From the NCBI RefSeq assembly GCF_004210375.1, contig NC_134834.1, positions 156,941,290 to 157,005,289 on the forward strand: DNA of 64,000 nucleotides, read 5' to 3'. Below the pieces are notes generated by a model that was given only the letters and a program-made list of their open reading frames with translations, did not search any database and was not told where the DNA came from. The first letter of the stretch is position 1, and each line of letters begins with the position of its first letter. The position numbers and the translations under genes are program-made. This stretch comes from Tachypleus tridentatus. Taxonomy: Eukaryota; Arthropoda; Merostomata; Xiphosura; Limulidae. This document shows positions 15,401-26,200 of this stretch, in pieces.

Positions 15401-17610
15401 TGAGAAGCATTTTATAGAAGATAGACAGGAAATTATGATTTCCTGAAAAATAAAGAGCATGTTTATATATTAACTTTTTCCAAGGGCAGGAATGTAAGCA
15501 GTATTGAAGGACCAATACTCCCTTGTTGTCTGTAGGTTGTTTATAATTAATAAGTTTATATTTTCTTGCAAATGTGTTGGAATTTTTGTTACAAAGCAAC
15601 TAAAGTAAGTTTTATTGAATTCAAGTTTATTTTTACGTTTCTGAAATTTAAATAGGCAACATTACAATCTTTTGACAGGAACCTTTTGATGATAATGAAT
15701 CAGCTTTATTTAGAATACTTAGGCACTTTTGTAAGCTCTGATCAACCAAACTAACATCAAAAGTTGATAGCAAAAAGTTACAAATTCCTGCCAGTAGAGG
15801 AAAACATGGTATGGGGGAATTTTATTGTCCATTGATTTACTAATGAAGACACAAGTGTGACTATGTGACTGTCCTTTTGAATTTCTAAATTCATTTAAAA
15901 TGCAGGTAAAACTTGACTTATTGTCAGTATTATAGCTCAAGCAGTTGTAATGATTTTATACAACAGTTTCAAGGTGTATTACATCATTATGCTGAATCTC
16001 TAACAAAGAATAGTACTTTGCAACAACCCTAAAAAGGTTAGTGCATACACTGTAAAATGAATTTCTAGTCATAAATGTATATTATTGCATGACATGCTAG
16101 AATAATTCATATCCTTAAATTAATGAAACAAACTTTGCAAGCAACAAGCCTAGTACTTACCAAATGTTCTATTACAAAATCTAGGGTATTTTATTAATAT
16201 AGATATTATAATAATCATATTAAGCACTACATATAAGCCACATAATGCTGACAATACTTAATGTAATAAAAACACTTTAAATGACTCAATATTCTTAAAT
16301 TTAAACCACATGTTTAAAAACTATGCATATAGTAAATGTATCAATCATTAACAATATTCTCATAATGGAAGTCTCATTAAACAAAAAAACAATACATAAA
16401 AATCACTCTCTTGTTATTGATAGGTAAAAGTGTATATCATGACATTTTAGTTGTACTCTAAAATTAAACAACTTTATTATTAATTCATATGAATCAATTT
16501 AGTATAGCAATATAATTATTAAATCAACTTTTAATATAATTTCTTAACTTCCAAACACTGGGTTGCCTGTATTTGATCATTCTCTACTTTGCCACTGCCA
16601 CTATCTATTACCCTAAGTAAATTACTCATTATAGTGTGTGTGTGTGTATTACTAAGGCAAAGTCTAAATTTTATAGCCTTCAATCTTCTTCATTTATGGA
16701 AATATAAAACAAGAAAGAAAGACTCGCTTATCACACCCAAAAATTTCAAAAACTGCCAATAATTCTCTCTGATCTTTTCTGTTACATCATTATAACCAAT
16801 AGAGAGAGGAAATGTATATCAAGACAGCTGGTATGGGTATTAGCACTTTAATTACAATAAAGAACAGAACAACGTTTCAGCCTTCTTAACCTGAGGATGA
16901 CCTAAGGTCGAAATGTTGTTCTGTAATTTATTTTAATAAAAGTTTAAATACCCATAAAAGCCATCTTAAGATATATTTTTACTTCAAGTGGGTTTCTCGT
17001 CATCATGATTAGAAAGAAAAATATTTAAATCTACCAATTGGCACATAATGCTAAACAACATAATTTACAGACAAAGTTAGTTTTTTGAAGTTCATATAAA
17101 ATTCTTAAAGAAATTATTTCAAGGCATTTATGTCACAGTTAGAAAAACAGTTGAATTCTAATAGTTATAACACTCTTTGCCTTAATTTGTAAACAGCATT
17201 TTAGGCTGACCCTACAACTAAGCCTAACTAGCGGTATATATATATATATATATATATATACTAAATGCTTTTACATTCAGTGATGTACAGCGGGTACCAA
17301 AATGTCCGGTAATTTTAAAAAGCGGTTATCTTAAATATAAGACACTAAGCGTAGTTGTTAACTATTAATATTACTTAAACGTAGCACTCGTCACTTTAAG
17401 ATTGTTACTCAACAAATTTAGCATTAATCTGCACTGTCGAACACACCTTAAACTATAATTCATAGTCTTCCGACTCAGTTACTATTCTGTCCAACAAAAG
17501 CGATTACAAAATATGTCTCTAATGCATTTTATAATTACCTTTAAATCATTTTCTGGCAAATATTTACATTCTTTAGCAATGTCAATCCATTTATCAAGTA
17601 TATCAGGCAT
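3379..17610 (-). CDS. PPP6C: Serine/threonine-protein phosphatase 6 catalytic subunit, 5' part (partial gene)
   Basis: This PPP-family metallophosphatase removes phosphate from Ser/Thr and works in the cytosol and nucleus with PP6R/SAPS and ankyrin subunits. Three coding exons join in phase 0: 17610-17539 (24 codons), 9361-9266 (32 codons) and 3444-3379 (22 codons). They give residues 1-78 of a protein that is about 305 residues in animals. Diagnostic blocks are 'KYLPENDLK' (residues 16-24), '[19 protein letters not shown]' (31-49), the metal-binding motif GDIHGQ (51-56, Asp52 and His54) and '[15 protein letters not shown]'. The phrase [17 protein letters not shown] points to PP6 rather than PP2A or PP4. 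The catalytic remainder (GDFVDRG, RGNHE, HGG) must lie left of position 1. Introns of 8.2 and 5.8 kb are full of old repeats. The residue before the expected GDFVDRG block is Leu (TTG) rather than Met, as in PP1. Confidence 0.95.
6943..7043. repeat. Tandem duplication, 43-bp match at 58-bp spacing
   Basis: A segment beginning 'agatattactaagacagtct' at 6943 recurs at 7001 with a single visible change over 43 bases. It is a local duplication inside PPP6C intron 2. Confidence 0.85.
8345..8960 (-). repeat. Interspersed repeat, possibly a third SINE-like family, with a shared 3' tail
   Basis: Read on the minus strand, the 3' end contains 'tggcgcagatagcctagctg' followed by 'ctttgttccataaaacac' at about 8379-8425. 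This resembles the 3' tails of the two tRNA-headed SINE families in the window (cagatagccctcgagtagctttgtgc...). The body upstream (to about 8960) is not tRNA-like. Only one copy is in the window, so the borders are estimates. I recall similar sequence being repeated in horseshoe crab genomes but cannot verify that here. Confidence 0.5.
9266..9361 (-). CDS. PPP6C: PPP6C coding exon 2 (GDIHGQ exon)
   Basis: Thirty-two codons from '[14 protein letters not shown]' to 'TVCGDIHGQ', with a pyrimidine-rich acceptor ending in cag at 9364-9362 and a gtgag donor from 9265. Both ends are phase 0. It carries the first metal-coordinating motif, GDIHG. Confidence 0.96.
10741..11555 (+). repeat. Copy 1 of an ~800-bp dispersed repeat of unknown class
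   Basis: Collinear with 39545-40345 over its whole length in the same orientation. Shared landmarks include 'cctttgtactca' at the left, 'atagaattccactataat' in the first third, 'gatatctcagcaaa'/'catatctcagcaaa' in the middle, and 'tcaataaaatttt' plus 'gtcaacaaa' near the right end. Identity looks like roughly 65-75% by eye. No open frame, terminal repeat or tRNA-like promoter was recognised. It lies antisense to PPP6C in intron 1. Confidence 0.75.
13185..13264. repeat. 40-bp tandem duplication
   Basis: The unit starting 'ttttcctgctttacagtaaa' occurs at 13185 and 13225 with one base difference. Local duplication in PPP6C intron 1. Confidence 0.9.
16811..17008. repeat. Palindromic foldback element, copy A
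   Basis: Left arm runs 'ggtatgggtatta ... acagaacaacgtttc'; the right arm is its approximate reverse complement ('gaaatgttgttctgt ... aaatacccata'). The arms are about 75-80 bases. The centre reads 'aacctgaggatgacctaagg'. The right flank 'ggtttctcgtcatcat' is shared with copies B to D. No open frame is present. Confidence 0.8.
17234..17260. repeat. (TA)n microsatellite
   Basis: An uninterrupted TA run 280 bp inside the donor of PPP6C exon 1. Confidence 0.95.
17539..17610 (-). CDS. PPP6C: PPP6C coding exon 1
   Basis: Encodes 24 residues beginning '[19 protein letters not shown]'. The start codon is at 17610-17608 on the minus strand. Exon 1 ends with AAA and a GT donor (gtaatt) at 17538. Human PP6 begins [25 protein letters not shown], so length and sequence agree to within one residue. 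Too short to stand out as an open frame, but the match and phase are unambiguous. Confidence 0.93.
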
Positions 17611-17729
17611 TGCAAACTGCTATCAACATATGCAACGTTATACTAAAATTGTACAAATCACCTATACTCCAGGAAAGCTAAATTCACGTACTAATACACT
17701 TTTGCCTCTCCTATGAGCGTCAACTCAAA

Positions 17730-17737
17730 ACCGGAAG
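17730..17737. promoter_or_regulatory. ETS-type motif upstream of PPP6C
   Basis: The sequence ACCGGAAG (plus strand) is a canonical ETS/GABP site, a common core element of housekeeping promoters. It lies 120 bp upstream of the PPP6C start codon. A single 8-mer is weak evidence, and no transcription start is proven. Confidence 0.3.
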
Positions 17738-18015
17738 CATCAATTTCTTTTAAACATATATATATGCATGTATATATAATACAAGTGGGAGTTCTCATTT
17801 AAATGTGATATTGTAACTGTAAAATGACAAAAGTATAATTATAATGATTACACTTTTGTTCGGAAAAGTTATTTTTTCAATATCATACGTTATATCTTTT
17901 ATATATTTAAACGTCATTAGCTTTACGCGTGAAACATGCCATTACATGTTTTTGTTTATTAAAAACATGGCTAGAAATACTAATCAGTGATGACGAGAAA
18001 TATCAAATAATTTTT

Positions 18016-18285
18016 GGCCCAGAATGGTCAGGTGGTTAAGGCACTCGACTCGTAATCTAAGGGTCGCAGGTTCGAATTCCCGTCATATCAAACATGCTCG
18101 CCCTTTCAGCCGTGAGAGCGTTATAAAGTCACGGTCAATCCCACTATTGGTTGGTAAAAGAGTAGTCCAACAGTTGGCGGTTGGTGGTGACAACTAGCTG
18201 CCTTCCCTCTAGTCTTACGCTGCAAAATTAGGATCGGCTGCCTCAGATAGCTCTCGAGTAGCTTTGCGCAAAATTCAAAACAAAC
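18016..18285 (+). mobile_element. tRNA-derived SINE, family 1
   Basis: Head 'ggcccagaatggtcaggtgg' carries an A-box-like segment, and 'gggtcgcaggttcgaattcc' holds a B box (GGTTCGAAT). These are followed by the family body ('tagctgccttccctctagtc') and the tail 'gagtagctttgcgcaaaatt'. Full length. It lies directly after a stub of the foldback family ('gatgacgagaaat' at 17989) and abuts a family-2 SINE at its tail. Confidence 0.93.
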
Positions 18286-18410
18286 CTGTCCCCCAGTGGC
18301 TCAGCGGTATGTCTGCAGACTTACAACGCTAAAAACCGGGTTTCGATACCTGTTGTAGACAGAGCACAGATAGCCCATTGTGTAGCTTTGTGCTTAATTC
18401 ACAACAACTA
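18286..18410 (+). mobile_element. tRNA-derived SINE, family 2
   Basis: Head 'ccccagtggctcagcggtat' (A box TGGCTCAGCGG) and B-box-like 'gggtttcgatacc', then the tail 'agcacagatagcccattgtg' and 'tagctttgtgcttaattc'. The head differs from family 1 but the tail is very similar. It starts exactly where the family-1 copy ends. Confidence 0.88.
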
Positions 18411-20310
18411 AAGAAATAGTTTTTAGTGCGTAATATAAAAATAATACTTTTAAATATGCTAAAGTTTGAAGATAAGTTGTAACAAATGATAATTCTAACA
18501 TATGGCCAATAATGGAACATTTGGTTTTTTAAAACTGAATTTGTATAAACATTTTAATGAAAGTAAACATAACACATTGACTCTTTTTTACTAACAGTCT
18601 AAGAAAAGCACTATTTCACTTTTAAAATTAAAAAAATGATGTAAGTTTGCTATATCTAACACAGATAACATAGCAAATAACCATCAAATATGTAACTAAT
18701 ATATATCAAGTTCTGATACAAAATAAATAATTTTGGGATATAATTTAAATGTCTAATAACACAAGCCTGCGATGATTTCATTCTCTTGAAATTATAATGG
18801 ATTTAATGTTATTTTAATATCTATGTTTGTTGCAGTGTTATATATATTAAGAAATGCAACTTATATTGCTAAATGTGTATTATGTAAGTTCCACCTGTTC
18901 TCTAAATTTGTAGAAGATCCTCGAGCGTAAGGATCAACAATGTCTTGGATATATATGTAATACTAGTGATTGCTTGCAAGTATTCTTGCTTCATGATCTT
19001 TCAAGAACGTTTCCTTAAAGTTTATCAGTCAATACGCGGGGAGACAGTTTAATAATGTTGGTCTGCTTCAGGCAGCATGCTGTACACTTCGGAAGCTATA
19101 TCTGTGATAAAAGGAAAAATACAGATATTTGACCAGGAAGATTTACAGATTTCTAAAATTACAAACCTTTCAACTTCGAGCCTTAATATTTCTATTGGGA
19201 CATCGCAGCGTAACTCACGTGCGAATAGCGAGTAATACCTTACCCGTTAAGTGAATTGTACCGATATCAACATTGAATTATTCGTTCGCTGTGAACCGTC
19301 GATAAAATATTCAGTTTCAAACTAGGTAGAATATTCAGTATTGTTTGTAAGTTTGTAAAACTTTTGCATATAAACCACTATTTGTAATAACCGTTATCAT
19401 AAATTGTATTGTTATTTGTATATTAAAATACATTCGTCTGATATAAAGAAAAGTTTTTGTATCCATCTTGTCTGAGATAAATTATAATACGTAATAAAAG
19501 TTTTACATGTTCTCCTGTAATTTTTATATGATGAATCCGAAAATGATACCATATTTCTCCATCACGAACAGATTTTTCACAAAACGTCATATGTTCTTTT
19601 ACATTTGTGAATCACTTTCATTGAAACTGGGCCACGTTTTGTTGTACTCAAAATGTTGACAACCACTAGCTGTAGACTTCTCTAGAAAATTCGCAATGTG
19701 AGAGTCTAGTCGATCGTTTTAGAACCAATGAAATACACCACTATGTATAAACAGTTAACAGGCCGTATGACGTGTCATTCATGGATTTTTTTTTTTTATT
19801 GTGTGTGAACTTTAACATAATCTTTTCCTTACAATATTACTTATTTGTTGCAATGACAACAATAGACTGTGTAAATGACCCAAACATATTTTGTTACATG
19901 TGTGGTAAATTTATTATAAGGAAACAAAGGCAAAACATTACACAGTTTGCTAAAAAAGCGTATTAAGCGTATTTTGGAGTTAAACTTGGGAACCAAACCA
20001 AATCATAGGCTCCTCACAAAGTTTGCACCATTTATGTCGAGAACATGAGGATGATGGCTGATTAATGCTGGCCAGTGAAACGACATTCTCTAGATGCTAT
20101 ACATTAAAGGAAGACCGTAACGCATAGTTTTGAGAATAAAAGACGTAGATTTCACACACAAAAAATCAGGATTAATGAGGACGCATATTAGTTTGACATC
20201 AGTGTTCTTCCCCTTTCTCTCTTTCTTCAGTTTATTTCTTTTACTTAATAAACTCAGTAATGATAAATGTTCATTGTGGTAAACTAAATACTAATTCGAT
20301 CAAAGTAAAA

Positions 20311-20584
20311 GGGTCCAGCATGGCCAGGTGGGTTACAGCGTTCGACTCGTCATCTGAGAATCGTGGGTTCGAATCCCAGTCACACCAAACATGCTTGTCC
20401 TTTCACCCGTGGGAGCGTTATGATGTTACAGTCAATCCCACTATTCGTTGCTAAAAGAGTAGCCCAATAGTTCGTGGTGGGTGGTGATGACAGGCTTCCT
20501 TCCCTCTAGTCTTACACTGCTAAATTAGGGACGGCTAGCGCAGATAGCCCTCGTGTAGCTTTGCGCGAAATTCAAAAACAAACT
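20311..20584 (+). mobile_element. tRNA-derived SINE, family 1
   Basis: Near full-length copy: A-box region 'tggccaggtgggtt', B box 'gggttcgaatccc', body 'cttccctctagtcttacact' and tail 'gtgtagctttgcgcgaaatt'. It lies in the PPP6C-POFUT1 intergenic gap. Confidence 0.94.
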
Positions 20585-20890
20585 TACACTCGAGAATAAA
20601 TTGATGTCACATAAAGGACACTTGACGTTGCAATTTGTACTTTCGTGATGTCAGTAAAACGGACATATGTCGTGAATCACGTGAAGAATTATTCACTCTG
20701 CAGGTTACAACACAACATGGCATATGAACTTCAAATGCAAGAAATAAAAACATTTATTACTCTTAATATTGGTTTTATTTATTCTTTAAAAGAAAACTTT
20801 CGGTGAACCTGTAGAAATACCTCTAAAACTATGCATTCTATATTTAAATTATGTGATAAGAAACAACTGACAATATTATAGTATCACCTA

Positions 20891-21057
20891 CATTACATGA
20901 CCAAAAGTATGTCGACACCCAACCATTACACCCATATGTGCTTGTTGACCGACTCATTCCAAAACCATGGGCATTAATATGGAGTTGAATAACTTTGACT
21001 TTATTTGCTAATGACAGCTCAAGACGATCAAAAGGATTTACCTTTGGCGTCATTTTA
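20891..21057 (-). mobile_element. End of a DNA transposon (truncated)
   Basis: Contains 'acatgaccaaaagtatgtcg' and 'gggcattaatatggagttg'. These match, from memory, the terminal region of a DNA-transposon family widespread in animals (…CAAAAGTATTGGGACACC … CATTAATATGGAGTTGG…). The minus strand can be read as the fused C-terminal coding end ('LANKVKVIQLHINAHGFG'). Only one end is present, abutting an antisense SINE. The superfamily is not certain. Confidence 0.55.
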
Positions 21058-21061
21058 GTTT

Positions 21062-21287
21062 GGTTTGTTTTTTGAATTTCGCGCAAATCTACTCGAGGGC
21101 TATCTGTGCTACTCGTTCCTAATTTTTCAGTGTAATACTAGAGGGAAGGCAGCTAGTCATCACCACCCACAGCCAACTCTTGGGCTACTCTTTTACCAAC
21201 GAATAGTGGGGTTGACCATAACATTATGACGCCCTCACAGCTGAAAGGACGAGCATGTTTGGCGTGACGGTGATACGAACCTGCGGG
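21062..21287 (-). mobile_element. tRNA-derived SINE, family 1 (head-truncated)
   Basis: Antisense copy running from the tail ('gaatttcgcgcaaatctact') to the B box ('gatacgaacctgcggg'). The A-box end is missing, the usual sign of 5' truncation. Confidence 0.9.
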
Positions 21288-22090
21288 CGTTATTTTGGGA
21301 TATAATCTTTTTGGTTCGGAGATTTATAAGAGAGTTTGACAATAAATTTTATGTGAGATCGAAATAGAATAAAATGATATTTTACTCATTGACTGATACA
21401 GTAGTTATACACAGTCTATCTGTGAGTAATGTTATAAAAGAGTATGTGAAAACATTACCCTTTTAAGTGGCTTCTTTTGTGGCCGTCTGCTATTAAATTT
21501 ATAACAAATAGAAAGCCTAGATTTCAACTGATTGATTGTAATATGATTCGTGCCAGGTAGCGTTATAGATAATTAGCAATTTAGTTAATAATATTTTTTT
21601 CTCTTGCTAGGAAATAGTGGACAGCTAAGTTGAATTTCTAACTGCTCAAGTAACGTAATTAAAGAGCCAATAAAATTCTGACAGATATCCAATTTTTTTA
21701 GCTGTTGACTTGTTATTATTCTATGTTTTTCTGTATATAACTTACTAAAATAAAAATTATTTTGTTGTCTGGTGACATTGGTGAAAGTATCAGGAGTAAC
21801 ATAAGAGGACAGTCGATGACAAAAAAAAAAAGGTCACACAAGTAAGTGCTGCATTTATTGTTTTTTTCAACTATTCTTTATTTATCATTATAAAATCAAT
21901 AAAGAATGTAAAAATTAGAAAATTTTAGAGTAGATAAGACAATACAAATAAAAATAATGACAATAATTATAACATTTTTTGCGAGGTTTGTTTGCGAGTA
22001 CCAACAGCTCTGGAGTAGCACGAGCTTTATGTAACTTAACTAACATAATATTTGTTTCACATTACAGCCAATTTTAAAACATTTTATGCA

Positions 22091-22210
22091 CTATCCATTG
22101 GCTCAAAGGTATGTCTGCGGATTTACAAAGCCAGAAGCTGGATTTCGATACGTGGTGAGCAGAGCACAGATGTTTCATGTTGTAGCTTTGTGCTTAACTT
22201 CAAACAAACA
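22091..22210 (+). mobile_element. tRNA-derived SINE, family 2
   Basis: Diverged copy: 'ttggctcaaaggtatgtctg', 'ggatttcgatacgtggtgag', 'agcacagatg' and tail 'tgtagctttgtgcttaactt'. Confidence 0.82.
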
Positions 22211-23094
22211 CAAAATATTTTTATGGCGAGAATTTTAAAAATTACACTCCAAAAGAAAAGAAAACAATAAATTTGATTAGAAACACCATCAAGGTAATTT
22301 AATAGTGGTATACTCTAATTGTTGTTGAGTATTGAACATGACTACAATTAACTGACCACACCTGTTCATGTTTTTTGTCAAAAAAAAAAAAAAAGACAGC
22401 GGGACGTGGAAAGTCAACAATGGCTTTGGAACTGATTTCGATGGTCGCAGTATGGAATATGGGCGTGGTCAGCTTGGGGAAATATTTTATAATGGTAAAA
22501 ATAAGCAAATTGTCGGGACTGTAATATTTCTTCTGCAGTTTGGAGATGATCGCTCAGGAAAAGTCTATTGTACTCTGTTTAACGTTTTTATTTTTTCTAG
22601 TAACTATTCCTATACATTTATATATTGGATGTTTTTACTGACAATCTAAAAAAATGTTATTTCCTTTCAAAGTGAAATAACCAAACGTAAATTTATTAAG
22701 TCCAACACAGATAGCATAAAAAAAATAAACAAAAATTTAACTAATATATATCAAGATCTGAAACTAGATAGAAAAGTTTGTGTTAAAATTTAAATTACGA
22801 ACAATTTAAGAAGTAAATTAGTTCGTACTTTAAAACTAAAACAAACTAAATGCCTACAGATTTTAATGGCCTGAGAAATTATTCAAAATATCATCATCTT
22901 ACCATATTTATTTTCTAAATTTTTAACTATTACGTATACAACGTTAGAGGGCTATTGTTGTGTATTAATGTTTAGCTTATGACAACAACTGTTTTATTCT
23001 ACTGTCTTTTCATTACTGAGGTTTCGCTGACAAACAAAGAATTTTTAATTTTTTATGGTAATTGTATTTTAAAGAAAAGAGGTAGTAACTCAGA

Positions 23095-23227
23095 ATGGCG
23101 CGATTAAAATGTTTTTTAAATATCTTTATACTTCTTTTGTATTCGTGCACGTGGGCAAACAGGACTGACATTGATGATAATATTGTTATTGATGGAAATG
23201 GATATATTCTGTATTGTCCTTGCATGG
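23095..23227 (+). CDS. POFUT1: POFUT1 coding exon 1 (signal peptide)
   Basis: Forty-four codons plus one base, from the start codon through 'GYILYCPCM'. Donor gtttgt at 23228. The first base of the Gly codon (GRFGNQ) is here and the other two begin exon 2. Position -3 is A and +4 is G. Confidence 0.93.
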
Positions 23228-23247
23228 GTTTGTTTTTATGTTTGATA

Positions 23248-23282
<35 letters not shown>

Positions 23283-26200
23283 TTCTTCGTTTGTTGAATA
23301 ATAATAAAGTTAGAAGGTATGTGTATACAAAATTAAGTTGAACAGTGTGACGAATATTAGAACTTTCGAGTTATTTCTATGTCAGAACGGCTGGTATGGG
23401 TATTATTACTTTTATTGATAAGCAGAGAACAGCGTTTCGATCTTCCTAAGTCGTCTTCGTCTTGGCCCGGCATAGCCAAGCGTGTTAAGGTGTGCGACTC
23501 GTAATTTGAGGGTCGCGGGTTCGCATCCCCGTCGCGCCAAACATGCTCGCCCTTTCAGCCGTGGGGGCGTTATAATGTTACGGTCAATCCCACTATTTGT
23601 TGGTAAAAGAGTAGCCCAAGAGTTGGTGGTGGGTGGTGATGACTAGCTGCCTTCCCTCTACTCTTACACTACTAAATTAGGGACGGCTAGCACAGATAAC
23701 CCTCGAGTAGCTTTGTGCGAAATTCAAAACAAATCGTCTTCGTCTTTTTATTTCAAGCAGGTTTCTCGTCATCAAGAATTTGAGTTATTTGATTTCTCAT
23801 TTAAATCAAGCCCTAGAAAATTGTATTTGTTTCCATAACTTCAGATGTGTCTACTGAATTCTTTTAATGACTACTTGAAACATCATATGTAAATTGGTCA
23901 GTAAAATAAATGTTTTTTTTTATATTATGTTGAAAAACATTTATGTTAATTCATTTTGATTGTAAGAAATTTAAAAAAGAACTAATATTAAAAATTCAAG
24001 TATCTATTATTAGTGAAGAAAAAATGTAGCTTTAATTTAAAAACTTGATTTTTGTTGTTATTTACAGGATTAAGTTTGTAACAAAATAATTTATTATTGC
24101 ACAATACATTAATAACTATTTTTCAGTATTTTAATCATTAAATTAATGAATTAAACACTGTGCTCTTAGTAGAAAAACTTATTTTAAATTAATAAGCATA
24201 GAATGTTCTTGTAACTTAAACTATTTAAACTAGTTTTGCATATTTTATAGTATTTTAGTGTGAGTATTTTTGAGTTTCTTCTGTTTTGGCAAACCAAAAC
24301 AAAGTTACAAAAAATAAAGCATAAAATGTTTGTGTTGTGATAGGTGCTAAAATCAAAAAGTTGAGTTACAAGTTTTTATTTTAAACTTAATGCGTAAGTT
24401 GGTGTATAAGAAGTATGAACTTTGTTAGTATTTGAATATTATGCAAGTGAAAATGATAAAGCTAAATATTTAAATTGTGCATTTTTTGAGACTACTTCCA
24501 AAAATAAAATTATATCCATAGGCACAGTTATGCTCATATCATGTTTATTGGTCAGTATTTGTATAAGTGTTTTGTGAATATAAAAGTATAATTCACACCC
24601 ATATTTAATGAATATAATGTGACTATATGTTTTCAAAATACATTTATTGTTATTCCAAGTTATATCTGTAATGAAGCTGTTTATGGAGATTTGTTTGGTG
24701 CAAGTTCAAATCTTATATACAAGATTATTCTTAAATATAAGATTATCTCTAATAAATACTTGTATGTTTTTAATGATAATCTTTTTCTGTATCAAACGTA
24801 TTGAAACCTTCAGCTTTATGTACTTTTTTTTTTTTGTTTGGACAGGAAGATTTGGAAACCAGGCTGACCATTTTCTTGGTGCATTAGGTTTTGCTCATGG
24901 CTTGAACCGAACATTAGTTCTACCTCCATGGGTGGAATATAGACCAGGCTACAAAAATTCAGTTAGTTTTGTTTAATAGTGCTTTGCAAGTAAAGAACAT
25001 TTTTACTTTAATGTTATGTGGAAAGACTTTTAAGTAGATAAAAATGTATAAAGAAGGCATAATACTGTTTAGGGCTTGTTTACATTGAAGTCATTTCCAT
25101 GGTGTATTCATCCAAACATTTTTCTTAGTAGTATATACTTGTTTAACAACTTCTGTTCATTCTGACTTTGTGTTATTCATTAACATCAAAGTAGAGAGAA
25201 CTGATTTCAGTTACATGTTTATTTTTAAGGAAAGGAAAAGCATAAACTAAACTGCATAAGAATTCTGAGTTTAAAAATTATTTACTTGTATTTTTAATTC
25301 CAAATATGTAAAATCTAGTTTTGTGTATATCACATCATAATCTTCTTTCACATTCTGTACGATTGAGTCTTGACTAGCTCAATAACAACACAATGAATAA
25401 CTCTAGAAGTTGCATATTAACACATACAGATGGTTTATACAGTACATTTCATAAACTTTGGGCAGATGATGTTCACATGCTGAGTGGTAATTCTAATCAG
25501 GCTCCAGTAGATTAAGACCTACATATAATGCAAAAATAATAAAAATATATTAACTGGAAACCCTCTCTTAACTAAGCATTTAAATATTTGTATGCTGCAA
25601 CTTAGCATACATTAATGCCACATCTGTACAATTATTAACATAAAACTATAACATAATGTTTTGGGACAACAGTGGATCTATTGGCTGTTACACACTCTAA
25701 AATAAAAAGCAACAAAAACTTAAAGCCAGCCATTATTATTCACATACTTAACAAGTTTTCTCTTAAACTCATAAATATACTGTCTCCACAACATCCAAAA
25801 GCAACACATTTCTAAGTTCAATTCTCCTGTTTGAAAACTTACTTTCTCTTAACCGAAGATGGCTCTTACCCCGTCAAAATTTATATTTTTGTCTCCTAGT
25901 CCTAATATTCTCACTAGTATGTATGAAAAAAAAGATGATCAATATTCTTGAGAATCTTAAACACCTCAAGCAGATCCTCTATAATTCTTTTTCAAGATAA
26001 AGAAGTTTGAAAGATTTCAATCCTTTCTCATATGACAATTCATCCATCTTGGGCACCGTTCAATTAGCCCTTCTCTGAACTCTTTCCAACAATTCAGTGT
26101 TTTCCCTAAGGTAAGGAGCCCAAGACTAAACACAATACTGAAGGTATTTAGGTGAAGGGCTAGGTGATTCTCTACCTGCCATTGCAGTCTTTTGGCCTAA

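Larger units (their letters stand above)
9362..17538 (-). other. PPP6C: PPP6C intron 1
   Basis: An 8.2-kb AT-rich intron between the start-codon exon and the GDIHGQ exon. It holds one copy of an ~800-bp dispersed repeat (10741-11555), a 40-bp tandem duplication (13185-13264), a foldback element (16811-17008) and a TA microsatellite. Elsewhere I saw no coding blocks or recognisable elements. Confidence 0.75.
17611..23094. other. Intergenic region between divergent PPP6C and POFUT1
   Basis: A 5.5-kb head-to-head gap holding three plus-strand and one minus-strand SINE-1 copies or fragments, two SINE-2 copies and a DNA-transposon end. The remainder (18.4-20.3, 21.3-22.05, 22.2-23.0 kb) shows no recognised genes. 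Both promoters presumably lie here. Confidence 0.7.
23228..24845 (+). other. POFUT1: POFUT1 intron 1
   Basis: A 1.6-kb intron holding a TA microsatellite, a foldback element split by a SINE, and AT-rich sequence (23.8-24.8 kb) without recognised features. Confidence 0.8.

Noticed and set aside
18016-18090. tRNA gene call at SINE heads (A and B boxes present)
   Set aside because: The B box is followed by the SINE body rather than an acceptor stem, and there are many near-identical dispersed copies; these are SINE promoters.
19000-19016. Heat-shock-element-like motif 'tttcaagaacgtttcc'
   Set aside because: The third repeat unit is imperfect and there is no nearby gene start; chance is likely.
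22368-22649. 93-codon plus-strand open frame with a Lys run
   Set aside because: The Gly/Asp-rich middle looks protein-like, but I recognise no family, and it starts in a poly-A run with no splice or promoter context.
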